Shown: positions 7,018 through 14,222 of the stretch, piece after piece
Layout: every line of letters starts with the position of its first letter
Numbering within the stretch: position 1 is the first letter of the stretch
Assembly (NCBI GenBank): GCA_963837695.1
Contig: CAWINZ010000005.1
Location: forward strand, 186,001-250,000
Direction: 5' to 3'
Length of the DNA: 64,000 nt
Source: VRUE01 sp963837695
Lineage (GTDB): Bacteria > Actinomycetota > Thermoleophilia > Solirubrobacterales > 70-9
Program-made: the position numbers and the translations under genes
The notes under the pieces: model-generated
Database searches by the model: none
Seen by the model: the letters and a program-made list of their open reading frames with translations, nothing else
Told to the model about the DNA's origin: nothing

Positions 7018-8130
7018 ATGACAAGACCGAGGATTAAGCGCACGACCGAGCAGATCGAAACGCCGAACGGCGATCTCTATCTGCTGCGGCCCAGCGCCGG
7101 AGCCGACGTCCAGATCGAGAATCCCGACGCAGAGGGGCGAGCCCTGCTCGCCGCCCTCGACGGGAGCCTCAACCGCGACGAGCTGGAGGGGCGCTTCGGC
7201 GAGGAAGCCGTCAGCGACCTGCTCGCGCAACTCGAGGAGCTGGGCCTGGTCGAGGACGCCGCGGACGACGACCTGATCCCGGCGGCGGTCGGCCGCCGCT
7301 ACGACCGTCAGCTTCGCTACTTCAGTGACATCACCACCGGGCCACCCCCGTCCCAGTGCCAGGCCCGGCTCGAAAGCGCTCGAGTCGTCATCCTCGGGGT
7401 GGGTGGCCTCGGCGGTGGCTCGGCCCTTTCACTGGCCTGCTGCGGGGTCGGTGAGATGCTGCTGATCGACGGCGACCTGGTCGAGGAGACGAACCTCAAC
7501 CGTCAGATCCTCTACAGCGAGGACGACATCGGCCGGGCAAAGGTCGAGGCGGCCGTCGACCGCCTGGGCGCCTTCAACTCGCGGGTTCGCCTCGAGACGA
7601 TCGCCGAGCGGATGGACAGCAAGGATGCGATCGCGGAGGTCATCCAGGGCTTCGACCTGGTCGTCGACGCCGCCGACTGGCCTGCCCACGACATCGAGGA
7701 ATGGGTCAACGAGGCTTGCTTCGCCGCGGAGATTCCGTTCATAACGATGAGCCACTTTCCGCCCGTGGCCCGCGTCGGGCCCCTATTCGTGCCCGGCGTG
7801 ACCGGCTGCTTCGCCTGCCAGGTGGCGGCCTACCGACGCAACTACCCGATGTTCGACGTGGCGATCGAGCAGCGCCGCGCCAAACGTTCCCCGGTGGCGA
7901 CGATGGGGCCGGCCTGCAACCTGATCGGCGGCCAGGTGGGGCTCGACGTCGTGCACTACCTGACCGGACTGGCCGAGCCCTCGACCCAGGGCGTCAGCCA
8001 CATCTACGACCTACGCACGATGGAGGTAGAGCGCGAGCCGGTGGTGCCGGAGCCCGACTGCCCGGTCTGCGGCCATCTGCCGACGGCGATGCAGCGGGGC
8101 GAGGGCGAGACGAAAGCGGGGCGGAAGTAG
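7018..8130 (+). CDS. E1-like adenylyltransferase (ThiF/MoeB/MccB superfamily) with N-terminal RRE-like domain
   Basis: This is a 370-residue enzyme. Residues 17-80 resemble a PqqD-type winged helix: DLYLLRPSAG, ALLAALDGSLNRDEL, then VSDLLAQLEELGLVED. This is the fold of RiPP leader-peptide recognition elements. The catalytic part follows. It has YDRQ (95-98), nucleotide loop GVGGLG (127-132), NLNRQ (159-163), DAAD (217-220) and two zinc CxxC pairs (C264/C267 and C348/C351). E1-like enzymes adenylate a C-terminal carboxylate; those with an RRE usually act on peptide precursors. The start ATG at 7018 has AGGTGG just upstream. A longer in-frame start at 6886 exists but lacks a good site. No precursor peptide, protease or exporter is evident nearby, so the substrate is open. 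Confidence 0.8.
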   Translation: MTRPRIKRTTEQIETPNGDLYLLRPSAGADVQIENPDAEGRALLAALDGSLNRDELEGRFGEEAVSDLLAQLEELGLVEDAADDDLIPAAVGRRYDRQLRYFSDITTGPPPSQCQARLESARVVILGVGGLGGGSALSLACCGVGEMLLIDGDLVEETNLNRQILYSEDDIGRAKVEAAVDRLGAFNSRVRLETIAERMDSKDAIAEVIQGFDLVVDAADWPAHDIEEWVNEACFAAEIPFITMSHFPPVARVGPLFVPGVTGCFACQVAAYRRNYPMFDVAIEQRRAKRSPVATMGPACNLIGGQVGLDVVHYLTGLAEPSTQGVSHIYDLRTMEVEREPVVPEPDCPVCGHLPTAMQRGEGETKAGRK

Positions 8131-8205
8131 ACCGCTCCCGCAACGCGGCCGACAAATTTAGGGCCTATCGCGCGACGGAACTGCGATACCTAGAATGACC
8201 CGAGC

Positions 8206-8278
8206 GCCGGCGTAGCTCAGTTGGTAGAGCACTTCATTCGTAATGAAGGGGTCCCCGGTTCAAGTCCGGGCGTCGGCT
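8206..8278 (+). tRNA. tRNA-Thr (anticodon CGT)
   Basis: The full cloverleaf can be drawn. The acceptor stem is GCCGGCG/CGTCGGC with one G-U pair. The anticodon stem CTTCA/TGAAG encloses loop TTCGTAA (anticodon CGT), and the T arm is CCCGG-TTCAAGT-CCGGG. Its 3' half is the integration site of the adjacent element. Confidence 0.95.
8244..8268 (+). repeat. attL core direct repeat
   Basis: These 25 bp inside tRNA-Thr (anticodon-stem end through T loop) recur perfectly at 10744-10768. The following 13-14 bp also match with three differences. Confidence 0.9.
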
Positions 8279-8334
8279 CTTAAAAGCCCAGCAAAAAGCC
8301 ATATTTAGCCGCTGACGCTTTTGGGCTAGACGAA

Positions 8335-8355
8335 AATATGTCCCTAATATGTCCC
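8335..8355 (+). promoter_or_regulatory. Tandem AATATGTCCC boxes before the integrase
   Basis: Two identical 10-mers, AATATGTCCC, start at 8335 and 8346. They are one helical turn apart and 22 bp before the integrase start. They are candidates for recombinase arm-type sites or an operator. Confidence 0.45.
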
Positions 8356-8377
8356 GAGAGGGCGCTAGACTGTCTGC

Positions 8378-9544
8378 ATGGCGCCCGCTCGCAAAGCCCC
8401 TCCGCGGCCCCCTTCGGGACACGTTTTCCGGGTCGATCGTAAGAGCGGCCCGCAGTGGTACGCCAAGTACAGGCTGCCTGACGGTCGCCAGATCCAGCGC
8501 AAGCTCGGGGCTGCCTGGACTGAGCGCGGCCGACCCGGCGCGGGCTACTTCACCAAGCACACGGCGGAAGCCTGGCTGCGCGACGTGCTGGAGGAGGCGC
8601 GGCGCGGGACGCTGCCCGGCCTGGTCAAGACCGATGTGACGTTCGCCGAGGTGGCAGACGAGTGGCTGCGCCACGTCGAGCACGACCGTGGCCGCAAGCC
8701 CTCGACGGTCGCGGGGTACCGAGCGCTACTCAACTCCCAGCTGCTCCCCGTATTCGGCGAGAAGCCAATCGAGTCGATCACGACGCCGGAGATCGAGGCG
8801 TGGGTCGGCGGCATCGACCGCTCGCCTGCGACGCGGACCAAGGCGCTCGTTCTCATGCACGGCATCTTCAAGCGCGCGAAAAAGGTCTACGGGCTGCCGC
8901 TGAATCCAGTGGCCGAAGTCGAGAAGCCGCCGACCGCGCAGAGCGGCGACATCGAGGTCTTCTCGGTGGAGGAGATCATGGCGCTGGTCCGCGCCGCCTC
9001 CTCCGAGCAAGACGCCGCGATCTACCTGACGGCTGCGTTCACCGGCCTGCGCCGCGGCGAGCTGCTCGCGCTGCGCTGGCGCGACGTGGATTTCGAGGGC
9101 CAGGTCATCCGCGTGCGGGCGAGCTACGCGGATGGCGCGCTGACCACCCCCAAGTCCGGCAAGGTCCGCTCGGTCCCGATGGCGCCCGACGTGGCCCAAG
9201 CCCTGGCGAAGCTCGGCCAACGCGAGCACTGGACCGGCGACGACGATCTCGTCTTCGTCGGCCGAGCCGGCGACTACCTCGACGGCCGCGCCCTACGCCG
9301 CCGCTACGACGCCACCCTCAAGCGAGCCAGCCTCCGCAAGCTCCGCTTCCACGACCTGCGCCACACCTTCGGCACCCGCATGATCGCCAAGGCCGACATC
9401 CGCCGAGTCCAGGAGTGGATGGGCCACGCCGACATCCAGACGACCATGAAGTACCTCCACTACGCCCCTCGTGAGGGCGACGCCGCACTCGTCGCCGAAG
9501 CGTTCCGGGTCGAGGAGGCCAAGGTTGGGACCAGTGGCCGATAA
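8378..9544 (+). CDS. Tyrosine recombinase / phage-type integrase
   Basis: This 388-residue site-specific recombinase has a basic N-terminal arm-binding region (LPDGRQIQRKLG) and a SAM-like core-binding domain at about 85-180. Its C-terminal catalytic domain contains R225 (TGLRRGE), K259 (PKSGK), H325-x-x-R328 (HDLRHTF), H350 (MGHADIQTT) and nucleophile Y359 (MKYLHY). All catalytic positions are present, so it should be active. It lies 99 bp from the tRNA-Thr 3' end in the usual arrangement for tRNA-targeting integrases. It overlaps the next gene by 11 bp. The start ATG is at 8378; no strong Shine-Dalgarno is visible. Confidence 0.95.
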   Translation: MAPARKAPPRPPSGHVFRVDRKSGPQWYAKYRLPDGRQIQRKLGAAWTERGRPGAGYFTKHTAEAWLRDVLEEARRGTLPGLVKTDVTFAEVADEWLRHVEHDRGRKPSTVAGYRALLNSQLLPVFGEKPIESITTPEIEAWVGGIDRSPATRTKALVLMHGIFKRAKKVYGLPLNPVAEVEKPPTAQSGDIEVFSVEEIMALVRAASSEQDAAIYLTAAFTGLRRGELLALRWRDVDFEGQVIRVRASYADGALTTPKSGKVRSVPMAPDVAQALAKLGQREHWTGDDDLVFVGRAGDYLDGRALRRRYDATLKRASLRKLRFHDLRHTFGTRMIAKADIRRVQEWMGHADIQTTMKYLHYAPREGDAALVAEAFRVEEAKVGTSGR

Positions 9545-10271
9545 CCGATTCGCTCGACAGCTAGACGAACTCGATGCCGAAGAGCAGGAGCTGGTCAAGC
9601 CAGCCATAGCGGCTGCTCGCCGATCTTTTGCCGGGTTCAAGGAGCGCCCGAAAGCCGAGTATCACCGCGCCCCAGGACTCAATCCTGAAGAAACCTGGGC
9701 GAGGGTCGCAGAGGAGCTTGGTCGTGTATCTGCCCTGGCTGCGCTTCAAGGCTTCCGAGACATTCCCCTGGCCTTGGACGACGTCGAGTTGATCCACAGA
9801 GGGATCTTCGAGCCTGTCTTCGGTGAGAAGACCCTGGGCTTTCGCTCTCGGTCGAGGGACAAGGTCGAGTTCCCAATCGTCGTTGGGAAGGAATCGGTTC
9901 CCGTCATTCGCCAACGTCGAGGTTCGGGCGTGAAGCAGCTCAGGCAGAACCTCGGGAAAGCGGTTGCGAGCTTCGAACGAGAAGCCGCCGCCCTCGGGGC
10001 CAGAAAAGAACCCGCTCTCGCAGACGCCGCACTCGTTGCCGTCAAGCTCTATGCCAAGGTCATCGGCATCCATCCCTTCATAGACGGCAATGGACGGACG
10101 GCTTGGGCAATCGTCAGCTATGCCCTCCAGCGGTGCGGCCTCGTTGAGCTTGCGATTCCTCCATCCGATACGACGCGCTGGGCGCTAGGCCAGGCTCTGA
10201 GGCACGGCGGCTCTCAAAGCTACGAGCCACTGACTGGGCTAGTCGTCAACGCAATCAGAGATTCAGCTTGA
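9534..10271 (+). CDS. Fic-domain protein carried by the integrative element
   Basis: This 245-residue Fic/Doc superfamily protein is an AMP- or phosphate-transferring enzyme that often acts as a toxin or regulator. The Fic motif is HPFIDGNGRT at residues 180-189, with catalytic His180 and the phosphate-binding GNGR. The usual second arginine three residues later is replaced (W191). Residues 84-100 (VELIHRGIFEPVFGE) fit the preceding flap region of Fic proteins. No clear (S/T)xxxE(G/N) inhibitory helix was found in the protein or in the following small ORF. The GTG at 9534, overlapping the integrase stop by 11 bp, implies translational coupling. As cargo it may serve element maintenance or defence. 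Confidence 0.85.
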   Translation: MADNRFARQLDELDAEEQELVKPAIAAARRSFAGFKERPKAEYHRAPGLNPEETWARVAEELGRVSALAALQGFRDIPLALDDVELIHRGIFEPVFGEKTLGFRSRSRDKVEFPIVVGKESVPVIRQRRGSGVKQLRQNLGKAVASFEREAAALGARKEPALADAALVAVKLYAKVIGIHPFIDGNGRTAWAIVSYALQRCGLVELAIPPSDTTRWALGQALRHGGSQSYEPLTGLVVNAIRDSA

Positions 10272-10447
10272 GAATCGATCTCTCCTAGAGTTCCTATTCT
10301 GAGCGATATCGGCATCGTTCGTTCACGGAACGATTACCATTAGCGTTGTCTTCACGGCTGCCATTAGCGCTGTCGTTAACGAATGGCTTAAGCTTTGTCT
10401 TCCTGCGTGTCGATTAAGTTCTCAGTAGCTAGCACGTCGAGATCACG
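10272..10447. promoter_or_regulatory. AT-richer gap with direct and inverted repeats
   Basis: This stretch between the fic-like gene and the small ORF is visibly poorer in GC than its neighbours. It contains CCATTAGCG(T/C)TGTC twice (10337-10350, 10361-10374; period 24 bp) and an inverted repeat ATCGTTC...GAACGAT around 10315-10335. It is a likely promoter/operator region for the small ORF or an accessory recombination site. Confidence 0.4.
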
Positions 10448-10642
10448 ATGAAACTTCATTTCTCTGATTACAGCGGCCCAACTGGGCTCCTTGTGGCTAA
10501 CGGAAAGAAGATGCTTCCGCTAGACGATCCTGCTGGCGCCACCGCTTTTGTCGGTGCTGCAATGCAAGCTGGCACGATCGACCCCACGCAATCGGCACAG
10601 ATTCAGAACGCTGTCGATTCTGCATCCCACGCTGGCTCGTAG
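10448..10642 (+). CDS. Small hypothetical protein of the integrative element
   Basis: This 64-residue ORF begins at an ATG preceded only by a weak purine stretch. The product (MKLHFSDYSGPTG..., ending SASHAGS) is soluble and rich in Ala, Gly and Asp. It has no transmembrane segment or Cys motif and almost no glutamate. I do not recognise it. Codon use is less GC-biased than the chromosomal genes, like the rest of the element. An excisionase or Fic-associated role is conceivable by position, but it shows neither a helix-turn-helix nor an inhibitory Fic helix. Confidence 0.5.
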   Translation: MKLHFSDYSGPTGLLVANGKKMLPLDDPAGATAFVGAAMQAGTIDPTQSAQIQNAVDSASHAGS

Positions 10643-10743
10643 ACCAAGCCCAGCGAGCCCCGGCGACCGGCCCAAGCGCCGCGCCGCGAACTGCTGTCAC
10701 ATGCCGATGCTCGCGTTGACCGGACCCCGTTCATCGGTCCACC

Positions 10744-10780
10744 TGAAGGGGTCCCCGGTTCAAGTCCGAGTGTCGACTCT
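10744..10780 (+). repeat. attR: displaced tRNA-Thr 3' end
   Basis: The 25-bp core is identical to 8244-8268. The next bases, AGTGTCGACTCT, match the tRNA end GGCGTCGGCTCT with three changes, as expected of a relic free to drift. No rest of a tRNA precedes it. Confidence 0.9.
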
Positions 10781-10790
10781 TCGCAATGCC

Positions 10791-11492
10791 CTAGTTGAGC
10801 GGGGTGCCGGCGAGGCTCGAGACCTTCCAGTCGCCGTCTTCGTTCACCATCGCCATCGCCAGGATGGCGCCGTGGGGGCCGCTGTAGAGGATGAAGGCAC
10901 GTTCGCCTTCGGTGCGCAGCGAGCGGGCGTTGGCCTGTTCGGCTTCGACCTTCAGCTCCGACTTGGCGGCGGGGTTCGTCAGTGCCTCGAGAAGCGCGGC
11001 GCAGCTTTTGTGCTTGAACTGTTTGGCCTGCGCGGCGAGTTTTTCGAACGATTCGGTGGTCGTCTTCGCCACGTAATTGCAGGTCGCCTCCCAGTTGCCT
11101 TCGGCGCGGGCGTCGAGGAAGCCGTGAAGCGCGGCCGCCGCGGCGTCGAATTCGGATGTGTCGGCCTCTTCGCCGAATTCCTGGACGCTGTTGTCGGCTC
11201 CCTTGACCTTGTACCGGGCTGAGCCGCCGCCGGAATCGCTGTGGTGCTTGGGGGTGAAGCCGTTTGCGCCGGGGCTACCGGCCTGACCTTCGTCGCCGGA
11301 GCCGGACTTGCTTTCGTCGCTCTTGGCGCTGTCCTGCTTCGAGGCATCCCCGCCCGACTTGCTTTCCGTCTGCCCCTGATTCGCTTCGGTGCTCGTCGAG
11401 CTCGAGCTGTTGCTGCCCCCGCAGGCAACCAGACCCACGGCGATCAGCATCGCGGCAAGCGCCACAAGCAGCGTTTTCGTCCCCCCCCTCAC
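10791..11492 (-). CDS. Secreted lipoprotein of unknown function
   Basis: This 233-residue protein has a signal peptide ending in lipobox LVAC (Cys24). A long low-complexity Ser/Glu/Lys/Gly linker (about residues 25-95) is followed by a folded domain of about 120 residues (FDAAAAALHGFLDARAEGNW onward). That domain has two cysteines and ends with a beta-rich part (AFILYSGPHGAILAM). It resembles the NTF2-like small-molecule or substrate domains seen in many actinobacterial lipoproteins, but I cannot name a family. Its stop lies 10 bp from attR, so before integration it directly followed tRNA-Thr. Confidence 0.75.
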   Translation of the reverse strand: MRGGTKTLLVALAAMLIAVGLVACGGSNSSSSTSTEANQGQTESKSGGDASKQDSAKSDESKSGSGDEGQAGSPGANGFTPKHHSDSGGGSARYKVKGADNSVQEFGEEADTSEFDAAAAALHGFLDARAEGNWEATCNYVAKTTTESFEKLAAQAKQFKHKSCAALLEALTNPAAKSELKVEAEQANARSLRTEGERAFILYSGPHGAILAMAMVNEDGDWKVSSLAGTPLN

Positions 11493-11560
11493 GGCTCAGC
11501 ATTCTAGGGAACGGCACGCGCCCGCAGAACTACCCGCCCAAGAAACGTCGCCAAGGCAAA

Positions 11561-11572
11561 CATACGAGTATG
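11561..11572. promoter_or_regulatory. Palindrome CATACGAGTATG in a divergent promoter region
   Basis: This perfect 12-bp palindrome lies in the 149-bp gap between the divergent lipoprotein and response-regulator genes. It is a possible operator, perhaps for the LuxR-type regulator itself. Confidence 0.35.
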
Positions 11573-11641
11573 TGGTTGCCAGGGAAACGAGGCTGGTATG
11601 ACCCCTGGGAATCGCGGCGATTCCGGCTAGGATCGGCACCA

Positions 11642-12271
11642 ATGGCAGAGGGGATCTCGATTGTCCTGGCCGACGACCACGCGGTCGTGCGGCGGGCGCT
11701 GCGGGTGCTGCTGGAAGAGGAATCGGATTTCGAGGTCGTGGCGGAGGCGCAGGACGCCGAAGGGGCGATTCGCTACCTGCGCGGCCACAAACCCGATGTC
11801 CTGATCCTTGATCTGAACATGCCCGGACAGCCGAGCCTGGAGGCGATCGGAGAGATGCGCGAGGTCTCACCGCAAACCAAGATCGTCGTCTTGACTATGC
11901 AGAAAGAGCCCGCATTCGCGCGCCAGGCGCTGCAACTCGGCGTGCTCGGCTACGTGCTCAAGGAGGCGGCCGCCAACGAACTGGTGCAGGCGGTGCGCAG
12001 CGCCGCCGCGGGCGAGACCTATCTGCAACCTGCCCTGGGGGCGAAGCTGGCAGCCGAACCGGAAGCTGCAGCCGGCGACCTCAGCGAGCGCGAGACCGAC
12101 GTCCTGCGCCTGATCGCCCTCGGCCACACCAATGCCGAGATCGCCGAGAAGCTCTACATCAGCGTGCGCACCGTGGAGACCCACCGCGCCCACATCCAGC
12201 AGAAGCTCGGCATCAGCAGCCGCGCCGAGCTAGTCCAGAGCGCGCTCTCCCGAGGGCTCATCGAGACCTGA
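11642..12271 (+). CDS. NarL/LuxR-family response regulator
   Basis: This 209-residue cytoplasmic two-component regulator has a receiver domain (1-120) with acidic pair D11-D12, phosphoacceptor D57 in LILDLNMPG and the conserved Lys in YVLKEA. A LuxR-type helix-turn-helix at about 143-205 follows (LSERETDVLRLIALGHTNAEIAEKLYIS, TVETHRAHI; given as two parts). The ATG at 11642 gives the standard length for the family. The frame is open upstream but that part is non-homologous. No histidine kinase is adjacent, so it is an orphan in this window. Confidence 0.93.
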   Translation: MAEGISIVLADDHAVVRRALRVLLEEESDFEVVAEAQDAEGAIRYLRGHKPDVLILDLNMPGQPSLEAIGEMREVSPQTKIVVLTMQKEPAFARQALQLGVLGYVLKEAAANELVQAVRSAAAGETYLQPALGAKLAAEPEAAAGDLSERETDVLRLIALGHTNAEIAEKLYISVRTVETHRAHIQQKLGISSRAELVQSALSRGLIET

Positions 12272-12358
12272 GCCGCCGCTGCTGCTGCCGGGGCAAAGCT
12301 CTCGGCCCGAGAAATTGCCGCAACGGACGAGAAAAAAGCGGTGGCTTCCTGGGCGACG

Positions 12359-13096
12359 ATGAATGGATCGGCGCAGTGTTCTAAGGTCTACGCGATCTTT
12401 GTCAGGGGAACAGCGACCCTCGCGCTGGCTGCTGCGCTGGTGCTGACTCTCGGCTGCGCGTCCGCGTCGCCGCAGGGCCAGGTCGTCGTGCGCGGAGCGG
12501 CCTCCGGCTCGCACCTGGAGTTGAGCCTGCGCGGTAACAACCTGATCGTGCATGGGTGGATGGGCGCGAAGGCCGGTTCCGGCTGCCGCCTCGCGCGCAA
12601 CCGCACCCTCGCCGTCTGCCGGCTTGCCGGTGCCGGCGGGATCGAACTCGACATGGGCCCGGCAGGCGACTTCGTCGAAGTGCAGGACCGGCTGCCCCTC
12701 CCCCTGACCGTCCACCTCGGCGACGGCTCCGACAAATTCATCGGCAACGGCGAGCCGGACACCTGCTACCCCGAAGGCGCGCGGCGTAACCGCTGCGTCG
12801 GCGGCGGCGGCAACGACATCTGCATCACCGGCAACCAGAACAGCGACTGCGTCGGCGAGGCCGGCGACGACTACTGCCAGACCGGCGCCGGTAGCGACGG
12901 CTGCTGGGGTGGCCCCGGTGACGACGTCTGCCGGATGGGACCGGGCCAGGACGGCTGCCACGGGGAAGGCGGCCATGACCAACTCTACGGCGGCTCCGGC
13001 GCCGACCAGCTCTATGGCGGCGGCGGCTATGACGCCTGCGACGGCCTGCCCGGCTGGGGGCGCTCACACGAATGCGAGACCGGCCCCAGGCGCTGA
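12359..13096 (+). CDS. Exported RTX-like calcium-binding repeat protein
   Basis: This is a 245-residue putative lipoprotein or secreted protein. The N-terminal hydrophobic segment ends in LTLGCAS (Cys33 as lipobox Cys). The C-terminal 120 residues contain glycine/aspartate nonapeptides of the hemolysin-type (RTX) beta-roll: GDGSDKFIGN, GGGGNDICITGN, GGPGDDVCRMG, GGHDQLYGGSGADQLYGG. Several repeats carry paired cysteines (CVGEAGDDYC, CWGGPGDDVC), unusual for classical RTX and suggesting disulfide-stabilised turns. RTX rolls fold on Ca2+ outside the cell. The start is uncertain: an alternative in-frame codon lies at 12341. Partner and function are unknown. Confidence 0.75.
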   Translation: MNGSAQCSKVYAIFVRGTATLALAAALVLTLGCASASPQGQVVVRGAASGSHLELSLRGNNLIVHGWMGAKAGSGCRLARNRTLAVCRLAGAGGIELDMGPAGDFVEVQDRLPLPLTVHLGDGSDKFIGNGEPDTCYPEGARRNRCVGGGGNDICITGNQNSDCVGEAGDDYCQTGAGSDGCWGGPGDDVCRMGPGQDGCHGEGGHDQLYGGSGADQLYGGGGYDACDGLPGWGRSHECETGPRR

Positions 13097-13105
13097 TCGG
13101 GTCCC

Positions 13106-13858
13106 GTGACCGAGGCCGCCTACGACCGGATGGGGATCGGCTACAGCGCCGTGCGCCGGCCGGAGCCGCGGATCGCGGCGCGCATCGAGGCGGCGCTGGG
13201 TGACGCACGCAGCATTCTCAACGTCGGCGCCGGCACGGGCTCCTACGAGCCCGCGGGCCGCGACGTGACCGCGCTCGAGCCCTCGCGGGAGATGATCGCC
13301 CAGCGCCCGCCGGGCTCAGCGCCGGTGATCGAGGGCATCGCCGAGGAGCTGCCGTTCGAGGGCAACAGCTTCGACGCCGCGATGGCACTGATCACCGTGC
13401 ACCACTGGACCGACCTGGAAGCCGGGCTGGCCGAGATGGTGCGAGTGGCCAGGCAGCGGGTGGTCGTCCTCACCTTCACGCCGGTGCCGCCCGAGGAGCT
13501 CTGGATGAGGCGCGACTACTTCCCAGGGATACTCGACTTCCACACCCGCGTGATGCTGCCGATCGAGGAGCTGGCGGCGCTGCTCCCCGCTGCCTCGGTC
13601 GAGCCGGTGCCGATTCCCAACGGCTGCGCGGACGGCTTCTGGCTGGCGATCTGGGACCGACCGGAGATGCACCTCGATCCCGACGTCCGCCGCGCCAGCT
13701 CGACCTGGCACCAGATGCCGCCCGACGAAGTCGAGCGCGGCCTGGCGGACCTGGAGGCCGACCTGGAGAGCGGCCGTTGGGACGAGCGCAACGGCGACCT
13801 ACGCGAGCGGCCGGAGCTGGACGTAGGCCTACGCCTGGTGACCGCTGAGCTCAGCTAG
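13106..13858 (+). CDS. Class I SAM-dependent methyltransferase
   Basis: This 250-residue protein has the Rossmann-type methyltransferase core: motif I ILNVGAGTGSYE (about 37-48), acidic end of strand 2 in VTALEPS, motif II-like FDAAMALITVHHW, and a helix beginning EAGLAEMVRVA (UbiE/Methyltransf_11 pattern). The C-terminal part (from about 140) is a substrate domain with no recognisable family. The start is GTG at 13106, 9 bp after the previous stop. The substrate is unknown. Confidence 0.85.
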   Translation: MTEAAYDRMGIGYSAVRRPEPRIAARIEAALGDARSILNVGAGTGSYEPAGRDVTALEPSREMIAQRPPGSAPVIEGIAEELPFEGNSFDAAMALITVHHWTDLEAGLAEMVRVARQRVVVLTFTPVPPEELWMRRDYFPGILDFHTRVMLPIEELAALLPAASVEPVPIPNGCADGFWLAIWDRPEMHLDPDVRRASSTWHQMPPDEVERGLADLEADLESGRWDERNGDLRERPELDVGLRLVTAELS

Positions 13859-13991
13859 ACGGTCGGGCCGGGCGCTGCCGGAGGCGGCGGCGGGTCGGAT
13901 GGCGGAGCGGGGACGGCGGGCTGCGCACCCGGCGCGATCTCCCGCAGGCCGAAGTAGAGAAAGAAGAAGACTTCCGGCGGGTGAAACAAAA

Positions 13992-14078
13992 CGGAGGGGG
14001 TGGGATTCGAACCCACGAACGCCTTGCGACGCCAACGGTTTTCGAGACCGTCCCGTTCAACCACTCCGGCACCCCTCC
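13992..14078 (-). tRNA. tRNA-Ser (anticodon CGA)
   Basis: On the minus strand the acceptor is GGAGGGG/CCCCTCC with discriminator G. The anticodon stem ACGGT/ACCGT encloses loop CTCGAAA (CGA). A long variable arm of the serine type is present, and the T arm is GTGGG-TTCGAAT-CCCAC. Long-arm class II tRNA of 87 nt. Confidence 0.95.
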
Positions 14079-14125
14079 GGGGAACTCGGTGCGGCGGTTG
14101 ATTCTACGGAGACGGTGCCCCGTTC

Positions 14126-14177
14126 CGCCGGTGGGCCGAAACCGCGCCCATAGTTCCCGTTTTCGGCCCACCGTCGG
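14126..14177. repeat. 49-bp-type palindromic element, diverged copy C
   Basis: The arms GGTGGGCCGAAAC and GTTTTCGGCCCACC surround a CCATAG centre. It is related to the family consensus but more diverged. It lies between tRNA-Ser and the glycosyltransferase start. Confidence 0.7.
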
Positions 14178-14222
14178 GGTTGCGGCGCTAAAGGGGTCGA
14201 TCGGTGTCGCCGATGAAAAGGC

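Larger units (their letters stand above)
8244..10780 (+). mobile_element. Small integrative element in tRNA-Thr
   Basis: The element spans from the tRNA-Thr 3' half (attL) to a displaced copy of the same sequence (attR), exactly 2500 bp apart. It carries a tyrosine recombinase next to attL, a Fic-domain protein overlapping it, and a 64-residue ORF. Base composition is less GC-rich than the flanks, most clearly at 10272-10450. No replication, transfer or excisionase gene was recognised. Removing it would place tRNA-Thr directly before the lipoprotein gene at 10791. Confidence 0.9.

Noticed and set aside
13855..13989. A 44-codon minus-strand frame (EVFFFLYFGLREIAPG then Pro-rich) just after tRNA-Ser
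   Set aside because: Only a TTG start lying 3 nt from the tRNA end, no ribosome site, and a Pro-rich tail opposite coding sequence. Possibly a gene end, but not supportable.
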